DNA of 64,000 bases from Hyphomonas sp. (GTDB lineage: Bacteria > Pseudomonadota > Alphaproteobacteria > Caulobacterales > Hyphomonadaceae), in contig NZ_WGLO01000011.1 in assembly GCF_016125515.1 (NCBI RefSeq), forward strand, positions 62,001 to 126,000, written 5' to 3'. Below, piece by piece: positions 9,765 through 22,975 of this stretch. The translations under genes were made by a program, and so were the position numbers. The notes under the pieces were generated by a model. It was given only the letters and a program-made list of their open reading frames with translations, was not told where the DNA came from and searched no databases. Each line of letters starts with the position of its first letter. The stretch's first letter is position 1.

Positions 9765-10633
9765 CGCGAAACCAGACAGTCCCTTCCGGCCGCCGCCGTC
9801 CGGCGACGATCATCGACGAAGCCACGGGCGAAGAAGTCCGCGTCTCTTCGGTGATCTTCGGCATCGTGATGCTGGTCGCCATTCTCGTAGCCACCGCCGC
9901 CTGGATGGGCGGATCGATGTCGCAGATCGGCACGCGTTTTGGCGGTTTCGTCGATGACACCGCCCGTGTGGTCGGCATCGACGTCAAGGACGTCTCGGTC
10001 CTTGGTCTCGAAGACAATCCGGCCCTTGCCGACGAAGTCCGCGCCGCGGCGATGATCGAGCCTGGCGAAAACATGTTCCGCGCTGACCCGCACCTGATCC
10101 GGCGCCGCGTCGAGGCGACGAGCAAGGTGCTGAACGTGCGCGTTCACCGTCTATGGCCAGGCCAAATCGTGATCCTCGCCGACGCGGCCGACCCCGTGGC
10201 GCTGTGGCATGACGGCCGCCAATGGCAGGTCGTCGACGGCCTCGGGCGCATTCTGCCCGGCGCGCATGCTGAAGATCATCCCGACCTGCTGCGTCTCGCC
10301 GGACTCGGCGCTCCGGAAGCGGCCCCGAAACTGGCGGCGGCCCTCGCCGCTGCCCCCGACATCAGCGGCCGCGTCGCTGTCGCCACGCGCATCGGCGACC
10401 GCCGCTGGGACATGCGTTTCATCAACGGCGTCACGGTTCGCCTGCCGGAAGATCCGGCGCTTGAGCCGGCCATCCAGCGCCTCGCCAAGCTGCAGGTTCG
10501 CACCGCGCTCACCCAGCGTCCGCTGGAAATGATCGACCTGCGCAGCCGCGGCCGCGTCTATCTCCGCCTCGCCGACGCCCCTGCCGCCGAACCCGCCCCC
10601 GAAGATCACCGCGAGGGCAATGAGACCATCTGA
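9752..10633 (+). CDS. ftsQ: cell division protein FtsQ
   Basis: Bitopic divisome protein (293 aa) linking early cytoplasmic and late periplasmic division proteins. Short basic cytoplasmic tail, one membrane helix ([20 protein letters not shown], ~res 32-51), then a POTRA domain ([22 protein letters not shown] onward, ~res 75-145) and the beta domain ([21 protein letters not shown]). The Ala/Pro-rich C-terminal tail is poorly conserved. It starts inside the 3' end of ddl and ends by a 1-base stop/start overlap with ftsA, the typical ddl-ftsQ-ftsA order. Confidence 0.93.
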   Translation: MPKIARNQTVPSGRRRPATIIDEATGEEVRVSSVIFGIVMLVAILVATAAWMGGSMSQIGTRFGGFVDDTARVVGIDVKDVSVLGLEDNPALADEVRAAAMIEPGENMFRADPHLIRRRVEATSKVLNVRVHRLWPGQIVILADAADPVALWHDGRQWQVVDGLGRILPGAHAEDHPDLLRLAGLGAPEAAPKLAAALAAAPDISGRVAVATRIGDRRWDMRFINGVTVRLPEDPALEPAIQRLAKLQVRTALTQRPLEMIDLRSRGRVYLRLADAPAAEPAPEDHREGNETI

Positions 10634-11943
10634 TGTCCGAACTCTCGTCCAAGCGCCTTGCCCGTCTTAACGGCCGCCCCACCGGCACCGTCGCTGCGCT
10701 GGACATCGGGTGTTCGAAAACCACATGTCTCATCGCCCGTCCGGATACGGACAATCCGCGCCGGATGACAATCCTGGGCGCCGGACGCCAGCAGACGCGT
10801 GGCTTTGCCGGCGGCACGATCACCGACATGGAAGGCCTCGAGCGCTCGATCCGCCTTGCGGTCGAGGATGCCGAGCGCGAAGCCGGTGAACCCATCACCG
10901 AGGTTATTCTCGGGATCACCGGACCCAAGCTGTCCTCGCGCCTCGTCTCGGCCACGGTCGACATCAGCGGCCGCGTCGTCACCGCGAAAGACGTGCGCCG
11001 CCTGCATACGCAGGCCTTGTCGCGCGCTGCGCAGACTTCCGGTGGACGCCAGGAAGAGATCCTGTCGGCCTGGCCCGTCGTCTACACGATCGACAAGGCC
11101 GCCGGCCGCGTGCGCCAACCGGTCGGCATGATCGCCGGGTCGCTCAGCGTGAAAATGTCCATTGTGTCCGCGCCGCGCGCCGTGGTGAACAATCTCGTCG
11201 AATGCGTCGGCCGCGCACATCTGGGCGTTCGCCAGCTTGTGCCCTCCGCAATTGCCAGCGGGGCCGGCACACTCATCGAAGACGAGATCGAGAACGGCGC
11301 TGTCTGCATCGATCTCGGCTCCGGCGTCACGGCCGTCTCGGTCTACCTTCACGGCTCACCCGCCTGGCTTGGCCTGGTGCCGGCCGGGGGCGCACACGTC
11401 ACCGCAGACATCGCGCAAGGCATCGGCACCACGTTCGCCGCCGCCGAGCGCCTGAAGAACGTCTTCGGCACCGCCGATCTTGAAGGCCCCGGCCTGGCGG
11501 AACGCATCGAGGCCCCTCGCCTCGGCGACGATGGCCGCCTGCATGCCTCGCGCCTGGAGCGCGGAGAGATCGCCCGCATCATTGCGCCGCGCATTGAGGA
11601 AATCTTCGAGCTCGCCGCAAACCTTCTCGCCCAGAGCGATGTGCGCACGGTTCTGCCCCAGCGCGTGGTGCTGACCGGCGGCGCGAGCCAACTGCCCGGC
11701 GTTCGCGAAGTTGCCAGCCGCATACTCAAGACGCCAATCCGCCTCGGACGACCGGTCCTTGCTGAATCTTTAGGCGAACAACTGGCAACACCAGCTTTTT
11801 CAACGGCTTCCGGGCTGCTATTGTATCCTGAGTTGGGGTTCACAGACGCCGCGCGGGCTGGTGCGTCGTCGTTGGAAACAGAGGCCGGCGTAAGCCCGGG
11901 ATGGACAAACGCGGTCCTGCATTGGCTCAAGGAAAATTTCTGA
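10633..11943 (+). CDS. ftsA: cell division protein FtsA
   Basis: Actin-like ATPase (436 aa) that tethers FtsZ to the membrane and recruits late division proteins. The N-terminal phosphate-1 motif is ALDIGCSKTTCLIAR; the SHS2-insert region is VILGITGPKLSSRLVSATVDIS; the second phosphate region is CIDLGSGVTAVSVY; the adenosine motif is VVLTGGASQLPGVREVA. The C-terminus (NAVLHWLKENF) is a short amphipathic helix suited to membrane attachment. It shares one base with the ftsQ stop. A 96-bp leader with a CtrA-like box separates it from ftsZ. Confidence 0.95.
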   Translation: MSELSSKRLARLNGRPTGTVAALDIGCSKTTCLIARPDTDNPRRMTILGAGRQQTRGFAGGTITDMEGLERSIRLAVEDAEREAGEPITEVILGITGPKLSSRLVSATVDISGRVVTAKDVRRLHTQALSRAAQTSGGRQEEILSAWPVVYTIDKAAGRVRQPVGMIAGSLSVKMSIVSAPRAVVNNLVECVGRAHLGVRQLVPSAIASGAGTLIEDEIENGAVCIDLGSGVTAVSVYLHGSPAWLGLVPAGGAHVTADIAQGIGTTFAAAERLKNVFGTADLEGPGLAERIEAPRLGDDGRLHASRLERGEIARIIAPRIEEIFELAANLLAQSDVRTVLPQRVVLTGGASQLPGVREVASRILKTPIRLGRPVLAESLGEQLATPAFSTASGLLLYPELGFTDAARAGASSLETEAGVSPGWTNAVLHWLKENF

Positions 11944-11960
11944 CGCCTATTTGCGGCCAC

Positions 11961-11975
11961 TTAAGCGTTTTTTAG
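11961..11975. promoter_or_regulatory. near-consensus CtrA box in the ftsZ leader
   Basis: TTAA (11961-11964), 7 bases, TTAG (11972-11975): 7 of 8 positions of TTAA-N7-TTAA, about 65-79 bases before the ftsZ start. In Caulobacter ftsZ transcription is known to be repressed by CtrA; here the site is an inference from sequence. Confidence 0.4.
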
Positions 11976-12039
11976 CGGCGAGCGCGCATGTTCGGCGCTC
12001 AGCCAGCCCGGCAGACGCAGACGAAAAAAGAGGCGCGCC

Positions 12040-13482
12040 ATGACCCAGGAACTTAAACCGCGAATTCTTGTCTTCGGCGTGGGCGGTGCGGGCGGCAATG
12101 CCATCAACAACATGATTGAGGCAAACCTCCAGGGCGTCGAATTCATCGTCGCCAATACCGATGCTCAGGCCCTCTCGCGTTCGCGCGCCGAGAACCGCCT
12201 CCAGCTCGGCGCCGGTACGACATCCGGCCTCGGCGCCGGCGCGCGTCCGGAAATCGGCGCCAAGGCCGCCGAAGAGTCCATCGACGAGATCCGTGCCTGT
12301 CTGGAAGGCGCCCACATGGTGTTCATCGCAGCCGGCATGGGCGGCGGCACGGGCACGGGCGCAGCGCCGATCATCGCACGCGCCGCGCAGGAAATGGGCA
12401 TCCTGACAATTGCCGTGATCACCAAGCCATTCGGCTTCGAAGGCGCGCACCGCATGCGCCTCGCCGAAGACGGCCTTGCGAAGATCCGCAGCCATGTCGA
12501 CACCATGATCGTGGTGCCGAACCAGAACCTGTTCCGCATTGCCAATGACAAGACGACCTTCGCCGAAGCCTTCCGCATGGCCGACGATGTGCTCTATTCC
12601 GGCGTGCGCGGCATCACCGACCTGATCGTGATGCCCGGCCTGATCAACCTGGACTTTGCCGACGTCAGCGCGATTATGCGCGGCATGGGCACGGCCCTGA
12701 TGGGCATGGGCGAGGCAACCGGCGAAGGCCGCGCGCTCGAAGCCGCCCGCCGCGCCATCGACAATCCGCTGCTGGACGACATCACCATCAAGGGCGCACG
12801 CGGCGTGCTGGTGAACATCACCGGCGGCTATGACATGACCCTGTTCGAGCTGGACGAGGCGGCCAACGAAATCCGCCGCGAAGTCGATGCCAATGCCAAC
12901 ATCATCCTCGGCTCCGCGTTCGATCCCGAACTGGAAGGCCGAATCCGCGTCTCGGTCGTGGCGGCCGGGCTCGACGCCGCTGCCCGCCGCCTGCCGGCTG
13001 CTCAACCGATCGTGCAGCGCCCGGTCGAAGCCGAGCCTGTGATCGAGGAAATCGCCGCCGAAGAGGCCGCGCCTGCGGAAGCGCAGGAAGACGAAACCGC
13101 GGACATGGCTAACGAAGCCGTGGCCAGCGAAGCCTATGAGCAGGATTTCGACGCCGACGAGCGCCCCCGCGTAGTGACCCCGCCGCGCCACACCGCCGCG
13201 ACGCCGGCGCCCGCGCCGACGGCAGGCATCTTCACCGAGCGCACCGATGCCCCTGCCCCGGACGCCGCGCGTGAAGGCGCGCCGGTCTCCTCCGGCTTCG
13301 CCAACCTGTTCGGCTGGCGCCGCCCGGCGCCGCAGGGCCAGAACGACACCGCGCCGGCCCCGCGCGGCACGGCGCCGGCCGCACCGATCATCTCCTCGCC
13401 GGATGATCACCCCGAGCCGGCTCCCTTCGATGATGCCGATCTGGAGATTCCGGCCTTCCTGCGCCGCTCGGCCAATCATTAA
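12040..13482 (+). CDS. ftsZ: cell division protein FtsZ
   Basis: Tubulin-like GTPase (480 aa) forming the cytokinetic Z ring. N-terminal [13 protein letters not shown], tubulin signature [10 protein letters not shown] (~res 105-114), and the T7 synergy-loop region [11 protein letters not shown] (~res 204-214). After the ~320-residue core comes a long Ala/Pro/Glu-rich linker, longer than in E. coli as is usual in alphaproteobacteria, and a conserved C-terminal peptide ([16 protein letters not shown]) that binds FtsA and other partners. Start ATG 12040 has AGAGGCG just upstream. lpxC follows after a ~180-bp AT-rich promoter region. Confidence 0.97.
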   Translation: MTQELKPRILVFGVGGAGGNAINNMIEANLQGVEFIVANTDAQALSRSRAENRLQLGAGTTSGLGAGARPEIGAKAAEESIDEIRACLEGAHMVFIAAGMGGGTGTGAAPIIARAAQEMGILTIAVITKPFGFEGAHRMRLAEDGLAKIRSHVDTMIVVPNQNLFRIANDKTTFAEAFRMADDVLYSGVRGITDLIVMPGLINLDFADVSAIMRGMGTALMGMGEATGEGRALEAARRAIDNPLLDDITIKGARGVLVNITGGYDMTLFELDEAANEIRREVDANANIILGSAFDPELEGRIRVSVVAAGLDAAARRLPAAQPIVQRPVEAEPVIEEIAAEEAAPAEAQEDETADMANEAVASEAYEQDFDADERPRVVTPPRHTAATPAPAPTAGIFTERTDAPAPDAAREGAPVSSGFANLFGWRRPAPQGQNDTAPAPRGTAPAAPIISSPDDHPEPAPFDDADLEIPAFLRRSANH

Positions 13483-13498
13483 CCGGCAGGTGTGGCGC

Positions 13499-13552
13499 TT
13501 GGGCGACACATTTCCTGCAGATTAAAATACAATACAATCAACATATTATAAG
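13499..13552 (+). promoter_or_regulatory. AT-rich putative lpxC promoter
   Basis: A strongly AT-rich stretch (about 13520-13552) inside GC-rich DNA between ftsZ and lpxC. A possible sigma70 pair is TTGGGC (13499-13504), 17-base spacer, TTAAAA (13522-13527), followed by another TATTAT-like hexamer at 13544-13549. The element assignment is tentative; the base-composition change is clear. Confidence 0.35.
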
Positions 13553-13662
13553 CACCCAAGCTCCCATTCTGTAACACGGCGAAACATCGCGTGTTTTGAG
13601 TGGGACCGGTGGGCAGGCCATGTAAGTCCCGAGACTTTGTGATCGGGCTGAGGACTGAACTC

Positions 13663-14574
13663 ATGGCAGCTGAACGGCAGACGACGATTGCGCGCAAGGT
13701 GAGCTGTGCCGGCGTCGGCGTGCACAGCGGCGCCCGCGCACGCCTGACGATCCTGCCGGCCCCTGTAAATTCGGGCGTCCGCTTTGTCCGCGTTGATGTT
13801 CCGGCCGGCACCGGCGAGATCCAGGCCCATGCTGAGTGCGTTTCCGATACCCAACTCGGCACGACGCTGAGCAATGCGCATGGCGTGTCTGTTGCTGTCG
13901 TGGAGCACCTCCTGGCCGCGATTGCCGGCCTTGGCCTCGACAACCTGTTGATCGAGATCGACGGACCTGAAGTTCCGATCATGGACGGTTCATCCTCGGT
14001 CTTCTACGAGCTGATGATGATGGCCGGCCGGAAGACCCAAGGCGCGCCCCGCCGCCGCATCCGCATCCTGGAGCCCATTGAGGTGCGCGACGGCCCCAAG
14101 CATGCCGTGCTGTCGCCGTCGGACCATGATGTGCTGACCCTGCGCGCCAGGATCGAATATGACGACGCCCATATCGGCGTGCAGCAGATGGCCATGCGCC
14201 TCGCGCCGGGCATGTTTGCCCGCGACCTCGCCTTTGCCCGCACCTACGGCTTCGCCCGCGACGTCGAAATGCTGCGCTCCATGGGCCTCGCGCGCGGTGG
14301 CTCGCTGGAGAATGCGGTGGTGATCGGCGAAGACGGCATCATGAACCCCGAAGGCCTGCGCAGCGAAGATGAATTCGTGCGCCACAAGATGCTCGATGCC
14401 GTGGGCGACCTGATGCTGGCCGGTGCGCCGATTGCCGGCAATTATGACGCGGTCCAGCCCGGCCACGGCCTGAACAACCGCCTTGTGCGTGCCTTGCTCG
14501 CCTCGCCGTCGGCCTGGTGCTGGGAAGAAGCCGGAACATCCGCCGTGCTGGAAGACGTCCGCGCGGCGGTCTGA
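13663..14574 (+). CDS. lpxC: UDP-3-O-acyl-N-acetylglucosamine deacetylase LpxC
   Basis: Zn-dependent enzyme (303 aa) catalysing the committed step of lipid A synthesis. Start ATG 13663 gives MAAERQTTIARKVSCAGVGVHSG, matching the family N-terminus; a GTG at 13600 would add 21 residues. Visible motifs: the metal His in AVVEHLLAAIAGLGLDN, the substrate loop GPEVPIMDGSSSVFYELM, HKMLDAVGDLMLAGAPI (His and Asp ligands) and QPGHGLNNRLVRALL (catalytic His). It sits between ftsZ and bamD, the common alphaproteobacterial arrangement. Confidence 0.95.
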   Translation: MAAERQTTIARKVSCAGVGVHSGARARLTILPAPVNSGVRFVRVDVPAGTGEIQAHAECVSDTQLGTTLSNAHGVSVAVVEHLLAAIAGLGLDNLLIEIDGPEVPIMDGSSSVFYELMMMAGRKTQGAPRRRIRILEPIEVRDGPKHAVLSPSDHDVLTLRARIEYDDAHIGVQQMAMRLAPGMFARDLAFARTYGFARDVEMLRSMGLARGGSLENAVVIGEDGIMNPEGLRSEDEFVRHKMLDAVGDLMLAGAPIAGNYDAVQPGHGLNNRLVRALLASPSAWCWEEAGTSAVLEDVRAAV

Positions 14575-14691
14575 TCCCTGCGCCGCGCGTCTTCAGCGGA
14601 GCCACCCTGCCATTCGGGCCTTGGAAAACCCGCCGCATTCGCGCTAAGCAAACGGGTCCTTCCGATCCCGTTGCACAGACAGGCCGCTCCC

Positions 14692-15525
14692 ATGTCCCGA
14701 CTCACCTCCCTGCCCCTGGCCATCGCTGTCTGCGCCCTCGCTCTCGGAGCCTGCCAGTCGACCGCGCGCAAGACTGAACTGGCTTATGTCGAGCGCCCGG
14801 TGGAGCAGCTCTACAACCAGGCCGCCAGCCGGCTCGATTCGCGCGAATATCCCGCCGCGATCGCCTTGTTCTCCGAAGTCGAGCGCCAGCACCCCTATTC
14901 GGAATGGGCCCGCAAATCGATGGTGATGTCGGCCTACGCGTCCTACAAGACGCGCGACTACACGACCGCCATCGCCGCCACGCAGCGCTACCTCGCGCTC
15001 CACCCTGGTGGCTCCGAAGCTGAGTACGCCTATTACCTGACCGCGCTTTGCTATTTCGACCAGATCACGGATGTCGGCCGCGACCAGGCGACGACCGAAC
15101 AGGCCCGCGATGCGCTGAACGACATCGTTCGCCGCTTCCCCGAAAGCGAATACGCGAAGGACGCCCGCGTGAAGCTCGACATGGTCAACGACCAACTGGC
15201 CGGCAAGGAAATGACCGTCGGGCGCTGGTACCTGCGTTCGAACCAGACACTGGCCGCCGTGAACCGTTTCCGCAGCGTCGTCGAAAACTACCAGACCACC
15301 AGCCATGCGCCGGAGGCCCTGCACCGTCTCGTCGAAGCCTACCTGACGCTCGGCCTCAAGGACCAGGCGCTCGCGGCCGGCGCCACGCTCGGCTACAACT
15401 ATCCGGACAGCGACTGGTACAAGATGAGCTATCGTCTGCTCACAAATGAAGGCGTGGACCTTGAAGCGGTGAGCGAATCGCAGCGCCGCACCCTGATCCA
15501 GCGCCTCATTCCCGGCGGCAAGTAA
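14692..15525 (+). CDS. bamD: outer-membrane assembly lipoprotein BamD
   Basis: TPR lipoprotein (277 aa) of the BAM complex that inserts beta-barrels in the outer membrane. Start ATG 14692 begins a lipoprotein signal (MSRLTSLPLAIAVCALALGAC) with lipobox LGAC; the upstream in-frame start at 14671 adds seven residues and is less likely. TPR-like helices follow: LYNQAASRLDSREYPAAIALFSEVE, YTTAIAATQRYLALHPG and DALNDIVRRFPESEYAKDAR. Convergent with ligA 11 bp downstream; GGCGGC/GCCGCC around its stop codon could form a small hairpin (15514-15531). Confidence 0.93.
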   Translation: MSRLTSLPLAIAVCALALGACQSTARKTELAYVERPVEQLYNQAASRLDSREYPAAIALFSEVERQHPYSEWARKSMVMSAYASYKTRDYTTAIAATQRYLALHPGGSEAEYAYYLTALCYFDQITDVGRDQATTEQARDALNDIVRRFPESEYAKDARVKLDMVNDQLAGKEMTVGRWYLRSNQTLAAVNRFRSVVENYQTTSHAPEALHRLVEAYLTLGLKDQALAAGATLGYNYPDSDWYKMSYRLLTNEGVDLEAVSESQRRTLIQRLIPGGK

Positions 15526-15536
15526 GCCGCCAGGCC

Positions 15537-19324
<3,788 letters not shown>

Positions 19325-19447
19325 GGGCCGCTCGTACCACAAGAACAAAAGCGGAACAAATGGAATCTCATCCGAATCGCACTTGCGCCGGCTTCGGGCT
19401 TGCTTTCATCTTGTGCGATCACCGCCTGCGGCCCCAGGGGAGACGGA

Positions 19448-20161
19448 TTGAACGCACGCACCGCCTTGATCAAAGCCGCGCTCTGGGGCGGGCTCAGCCT
19501 CGCGGCGCTGCTGGTCTGCGGCTTTTGGTATCTTGGCGCGGCCTGGCTGTCGGGGATGCTGCCCAGCGCCGGCAAGATGGCGCATGTGCCGCCCGGAAAG
19601 CCGCCCGCCTATCTCTGCGAAGCCGCCTTCCACACCGACCTCGCCCTGCCGCTCGATGGCGAGATCGCCAACTGGCGCAAGGATTTCCGCGGCTACCTGC
19701 CCGACTACCTGCCCCGGGACACCTACCTCCTGTTCGGCTGGGGGGATTCGGTCTTCTTCACAAAAGTTCTGTACCCTGAGGACCTTACCCTCTCGCGCGG
19801 CGTCACTGCACTGGCCGGCATGAACCCCGTCGCCATGCGCATCGCCCCGGTCTACGGCTCCGATGTCCGTGAACTCTGCAAGCCGCTCCCCGGCGGCCAG
19901 GAAACGAAACGCGTCCTGATCGACGAGATCCGCGCAAGCCTCAAGCGCGACAACGAAGGCAAGTATATCGAGATCGACACGGACGTGCCCGGTGAGCTCC
20001 TGCTCGCTGCCAAGGGACGCTACAGCCCCTTCAACACCTGCAACCAGTGGACCGCCCGCGCCCTCGGCAAAGCCGGCCTGCCGCACGCCGTCTTCGCGCC
20101 CTTTGCCTGGAGCGTGACCCATCCGCTGAACCTCGCCCAGGAAGCCCCACAAGATGACTGA
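19448..20161 (+). CDS. DUF2459 family membrane-anchored protein
   Basis: A 237-residue protein resembling the DUF2459/TIGR02117 family, function unknown. One N-terminal membrane segment (ALWGGLSLAALLVCGFWYLGAAWL), then a soluble domain with family-like features: EAAFHTDLALPLD, DTYLLFGWGDSVFFTKV and YSPFNTCNQWTARALGKAGLP (a Cys and a His that could form a catalytic pair, inferred). Start is placed at TTG 19448 because GGGGAGACGGA precedes it directly. The 3' end overlaps the fucosidase start by 8 bases, so it is first in a three-gene operon with GH29 and SDR genes. Confidence 0.72.
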   Translation: MNARTALIKAALWGGLSLAALLVCGFWYLGAAWLSGMLPSAGKMAHVPPGKPPAYLCEAAFHTDLALPLDGEIANWRKDFRGYLPDYLPRDTYLLFGWGDSVFFTKVLYPEDLTLSRGVTALAGMNPVAMRIAPVYGSDVRELCKPLPGGQETKRVLIDEIRASLKRDNEGKYIEIDTDVPGELLLAAKGRYSPFNTCNQWTARALGKAGLPHAVFAPFAWSVTHPLNLAQEAPQDD

Positions 20162-21269
20162 CCGCCCCTGCCCCGAATGGTATGCCCGGCCCCAGCTCGG
20201 CATCTTCATCCATTGGGGCATCTTCACGATTCCCGCCTGGGCCCCGCGCGGTCGCGCCATCCATGAACTCGTCGGCGATGATTTTGACATGAGCGCCGTG
20301 CTGACGCCCTATTCGGAATGGTATGAGAATGCCATGCGCGTCGAGGGCAGCGCCACGCGCGAACGCCACAAGCGCCTATATGGCGACAAGCCCTTCACAG
20401 ACTTCCGCCCCGAATTCGACCGCGCCGCCGAGGCCTTCGATGCGAACGTCTGGGCAGACTTCTTCGTGGAAGCCGGCGCCACATATGTCGTCTTCGTCAC
20501 CAAGCATCATGACGGATACTGCCTCTGGCCCACCGGTGTGCCGAACCCCCACCGCCCGGGCTGGAATACGTCGCGCGACTTCGTCGGCGAACTTGCAGAC
20601 GCCGTCCGCGCCCGCGGCCTGCGCTTCGGCGTCTACTATTCCGGCGGTCTCGACTGGACCTTCCGCAACACACCCATCGCCAATATCGGCGACATGTTCG
20701 CCTGCGTGCCGACTGAAGAGGATTACCGCACCTACGCCCTCGCCCAAGCGAAGGAACTGATCGACCGCTACAAACCCTCGGTCTTTTGGAACGACATCTG
20801 CTGGCCAGACGTCGAAGGCGTCATCGCCCTGCACGACTATTACTACGCCGCCATGCCAGACGGCGTGACCAATGACCGCTGGCTCGCCGCCACCGACTTC
20901 TTCAACTCCCTGCGTGACCCTGACTCCCGCGCCAGCTTCAACGCGATGCTCAAGGCGCGTACCGCCGGCGGCCAGCAGGAAGAAACCCCCGCCCCCTTCG
21001 GCGATTTCCGCTGTGTCGAGTTCGGCCTCGGCGCCATCCCCAAGGAGCAGAAATGGGAATCCTGCCGCGGCCTCGGCCTTGGCTTCGGCTACAATTCGGA
21101 TGAATTGCCGGAGGACTATATGGACGCTGATCAGCTGATCACTCTGTACAAGGACATCACATCGAAGCGCGGCAATCTGCTTATCAATATCGGCCCGATG
21201 GCCGATGCCTCCATCCCGGAGGTTCAAGCCGCCCCGCTGCGCGCCCTCGGAAAGGAGCTTCGCCAATGA
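20154..21269 (+). CDS. alpha-L-fucosidase-like glycoside hydrolase (GH29)
   Basis: A 371-residue GH29-type enzyme predicted to release alpha-L-fucose from glycans. Family motifs: LGIFIHWGIFTIPAW near the N-terminus, TYVVFVTKHHDGYCLWPT (~res 105-122), FGVYYSGGLDWTF, the nucleophile region SVFWNDICWPD (Asp in the family's W-x-D context), and KRGNLLINIGPMADASIPE near the C-terminus. No signal peptide is seen, so it looks cytoplasmic and would act on imported oligosaccharides. It is shorter than many GH29 enzymes and lacks an obvious C-terminal beta-sandwich. Overlaps both neighbours in an operon. Confidence 0.85.
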   Translation: MTDRPCPEWYARPQLGIFIHWGIFTIPAWAPRGRAIHELVGDDFDMSAVLTPYSEWYENAMRVEGSATRERHKRLYGDKPFTDFRPEFDRAAEAFDANVWADFFVEAGATYVVFVTKHHDGYCLWPTGVPNPHRPGWNTSRDFVGELADAVRARGLRFGVYYSGGLDWTFRNTPIANIGDMFACVPTEEDYRTYALAQAKELIDRYKPSVFWNDICWPDVEGVIALHDYYYAAMPDGVTNDRWLAATDFFNSLRDPDSRASFNAMLKARTAGGQQEETPAPFGDFRCVEFGLGAIPKEQKWESCRGLGLGFGYNSDELPEDYMDADQLITLYKDITSKRGNLLINIGPMADASIPEVQAAPLRALGKELRQ

Positions 21270-22045
21270 TCGACCATACGGGAACCGTCGCCCTCATCAC
21301 CGGCGGCGCCTCCGGCATCGGCAAGGCCATCGCCGAAGCGCTGCGTGCGCGCGGCGCGCAGGTCATCATCGCCGACCGGCAGGCCGACCTCGCCCGCAGG
21401 GTTGCCGCCAGTCTCGGCGGTCTCGCCATTCCCGGCGACCTGTCTGATCCCGCCGTGCCCGCCGCCCTCATCGACGAGGCCTGGGCCTGGAAAGGCGGCC
21501 TCGACCTTGTCTGCGCCAATGCTGGCACAGGTGTGCGCAACCTTGTCCTGAAAGAAGACTTTGGTGCGGCGACGGAGCGCCTGTTTGCCGTCAACATGCA
21601 GGCGCCGATCCGCATCGCGCAGGCCTATGCTGCGCGACTTGCAAACGCCAACAAGCGCGGGCGCCTGATGATTACCAGTTCTGAAAACGCGCTCAGCCTC
21701 CCGGCAGGCGTACGCCGCAGCCGCATAGGTGCCTATGCCGCGTCCAAGCACGGCGTGCTGATCCTCGCCGAATGGCTGCGTGAGGAACTGGCGGGCGCGA
21801 TCATGGACCTGCACGTCCTTCTGCCCGGCGCAGTCTATACACCGCTGGTGGCTGCCGGCGTGCCGGATTTCGACGCCGCACCCAAGGAGCTCGGCCTGAT
21901 CATGCCGGAACGCTGCGCCGAGATCGCCCTCAAGGGCCTCGACCTCGGCCTGTTCTACATCCCGACGCACGCCCATATCGAGAGCGACATGCGTCCGCGC
22001 ACGGAGGGTGTCGCCGCAAGCCTGAAGGCGTTGGGCCTGACCTGA
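21266..22045 (+). CDS. short-chain dehydrogenase/reductase (SDR)
   Basis: Classical SDR oxidoreductase of 259 residues. Cofactor motif TGGASGIGKAIAEAL (~res 12-26), adenine-stabilising CANAGTG (NAG, ~res 90), catalytic Ser in MITSSENALS and active-site YAASK (~res 155-159). Start ATG 21266 overlaps the fucosidase stop (ATGA), so translation is coupled. The context with a fucosidase makes an L-fucose or other sugar dehydrogenase possible, but substrate cannot be assigned from sequence. Convergent with the lipoprotein gene at 22064. Confidence 0.88.
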   Translation: MIDHTGTVALITGGASGIGKAIAEALRARGAQVIIADRQADLARRVAASLGGLAIPGDLSDPAVPAALIDEAWAWKGGLDLVCANAGTGVRNLVLKEDFGAATERLFAVNMQAPIRIAQAYAARLANANKRGRLMITSSENALSLPAGVRRSRIGAYAASKHGVLILAEWLREELAGAIMDLHVLLPGAVYTPLVAAGVPDFDAAPKELGLIMPERCAEIALKGLDLGLFYIPTHAHIESDMRPRTEGVAASLKALGLT

Positions 22046-22063
22046 AGCCCCGGGCGCGGTCGG

Positions 22064-22975
22064 TCAGCTCGGCAGGTCCATGAGGAACGCACCCTCGGTC
22101 GAGAATCCCGACAGCAACCGGTAGGCCAGCACGCCATCTTTCAGAGCCATCAGTTCGATGGTGGCCCCGTCATACTCGATCGTCTTCGGGAAAACGTCGA
22201 CCGCTTTGATGGCGATGGGCTTTTCTTCGAGCGGTATCGGTTGGTTGCCGGCAATATAAATCGGCTCGATCTGCGCGCCTTCTGCCGTCACGACGAACCG
22301 GAGCGCGAGGCTTGGCGCACCGTCAGTATTTGCGTCTTCAGCCGAAAGCGGACGGAAACGCGCCGGCTCGGTCACCTTGTAGGTCAGTTGCGGGTCCCAG
22401 CGCGCAATCATCCGATACGCCGTCGTCGATTCCGTCAATCCGAATCCGTCAGAGACGAAAAAGAAGACAGACGATGAGCGGATGCCATCACCAAGGGATA
22501 CTGTTGCAGGGTCGACAGGCGGCTCGAGGTCTTCCATGCGGAAGCAGACGCGGCCCGAGCCTTTTGCACCAGGATTAAGACGCGGCGTCCATACGGCCGG
22601 GCGATCGAACGAACACATCACCAGCGCCGTCTCGGAGCCGACATTGATCGCCGGGAAGAACTTGAGCCCCGCCTGCAGATCGACCGTCCGCGCCTGCACC
22701 GCGAGGCTGACATCACCGTCGGCAACAACCGTATTCTCCAGCACGTACGCGCGTGCATTGCGAACGCTCTGTTGCAGGATCACATCGCCCGACTTGGCGG
22801 TTCGGATCGTCGTCTCGAGCGGCGCTGCCGGATCGACCAGAAGCGCGGCGTCGACGTCGTATTTAGACCCGAGAGGATAAACAGAATCCGGCGTTAGCGA
22901 GACACAAGCAGACAAGATGGCCGTCAGGGCGACGGCCGCCAGGCCGGACCAGCGTTTTGTTTTTTGGCGCATCAT
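22064..22975 (-). CDS. uncharacterised lipoprotein A
   Basis: A 303-residue protein not recognised as a named family. A lipoprotein signal is clear (MMRQKTKRWSGLAAVALTAILSACVS, lipobox LSAC), so it is probably anchored in the envelope. The mature part is beta-rich with few charged clusters. It follows lipoprotein B on the same strand with a 4-base overlap, so the two are co-transcribed and translationally coupled and may form a complex. No catalytic motif was seen. Confidence 0.7.
   Translation of the reverse strand: MMRQKTKRWSGLAAVALTAILSACVSLTPDSVYPLGSKYDVDAALLVDPAAPLETTIRTAKSGDVILQQSVRNARAYVLENTVVADGDVSLAVQARTVDLQAGLKFFPAINVGSETALVMCSFDRPAVWTPRLNPGAKGSGRVCFRMEDLEPPVDPATVSLGDGIRSSSVFFFVSDGFGLTESTTAYRMIARWDPQLTYKVTEPARFRPLSAEDANTDGAPSLALRFVVTAEGAQIEPIYIAGNQPIPLEEKPIAIKAVDVFPKTIEYDGATIELMALKDGVLAYRLLSGFSTEGAFLMDLPS

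Noticed and set aside
19463-19472. TTGATCAA as an FNR-type half-site pair
   Set aside because: Lacks the 4-base spacer of the FNR consensus and lies inside a coding region.
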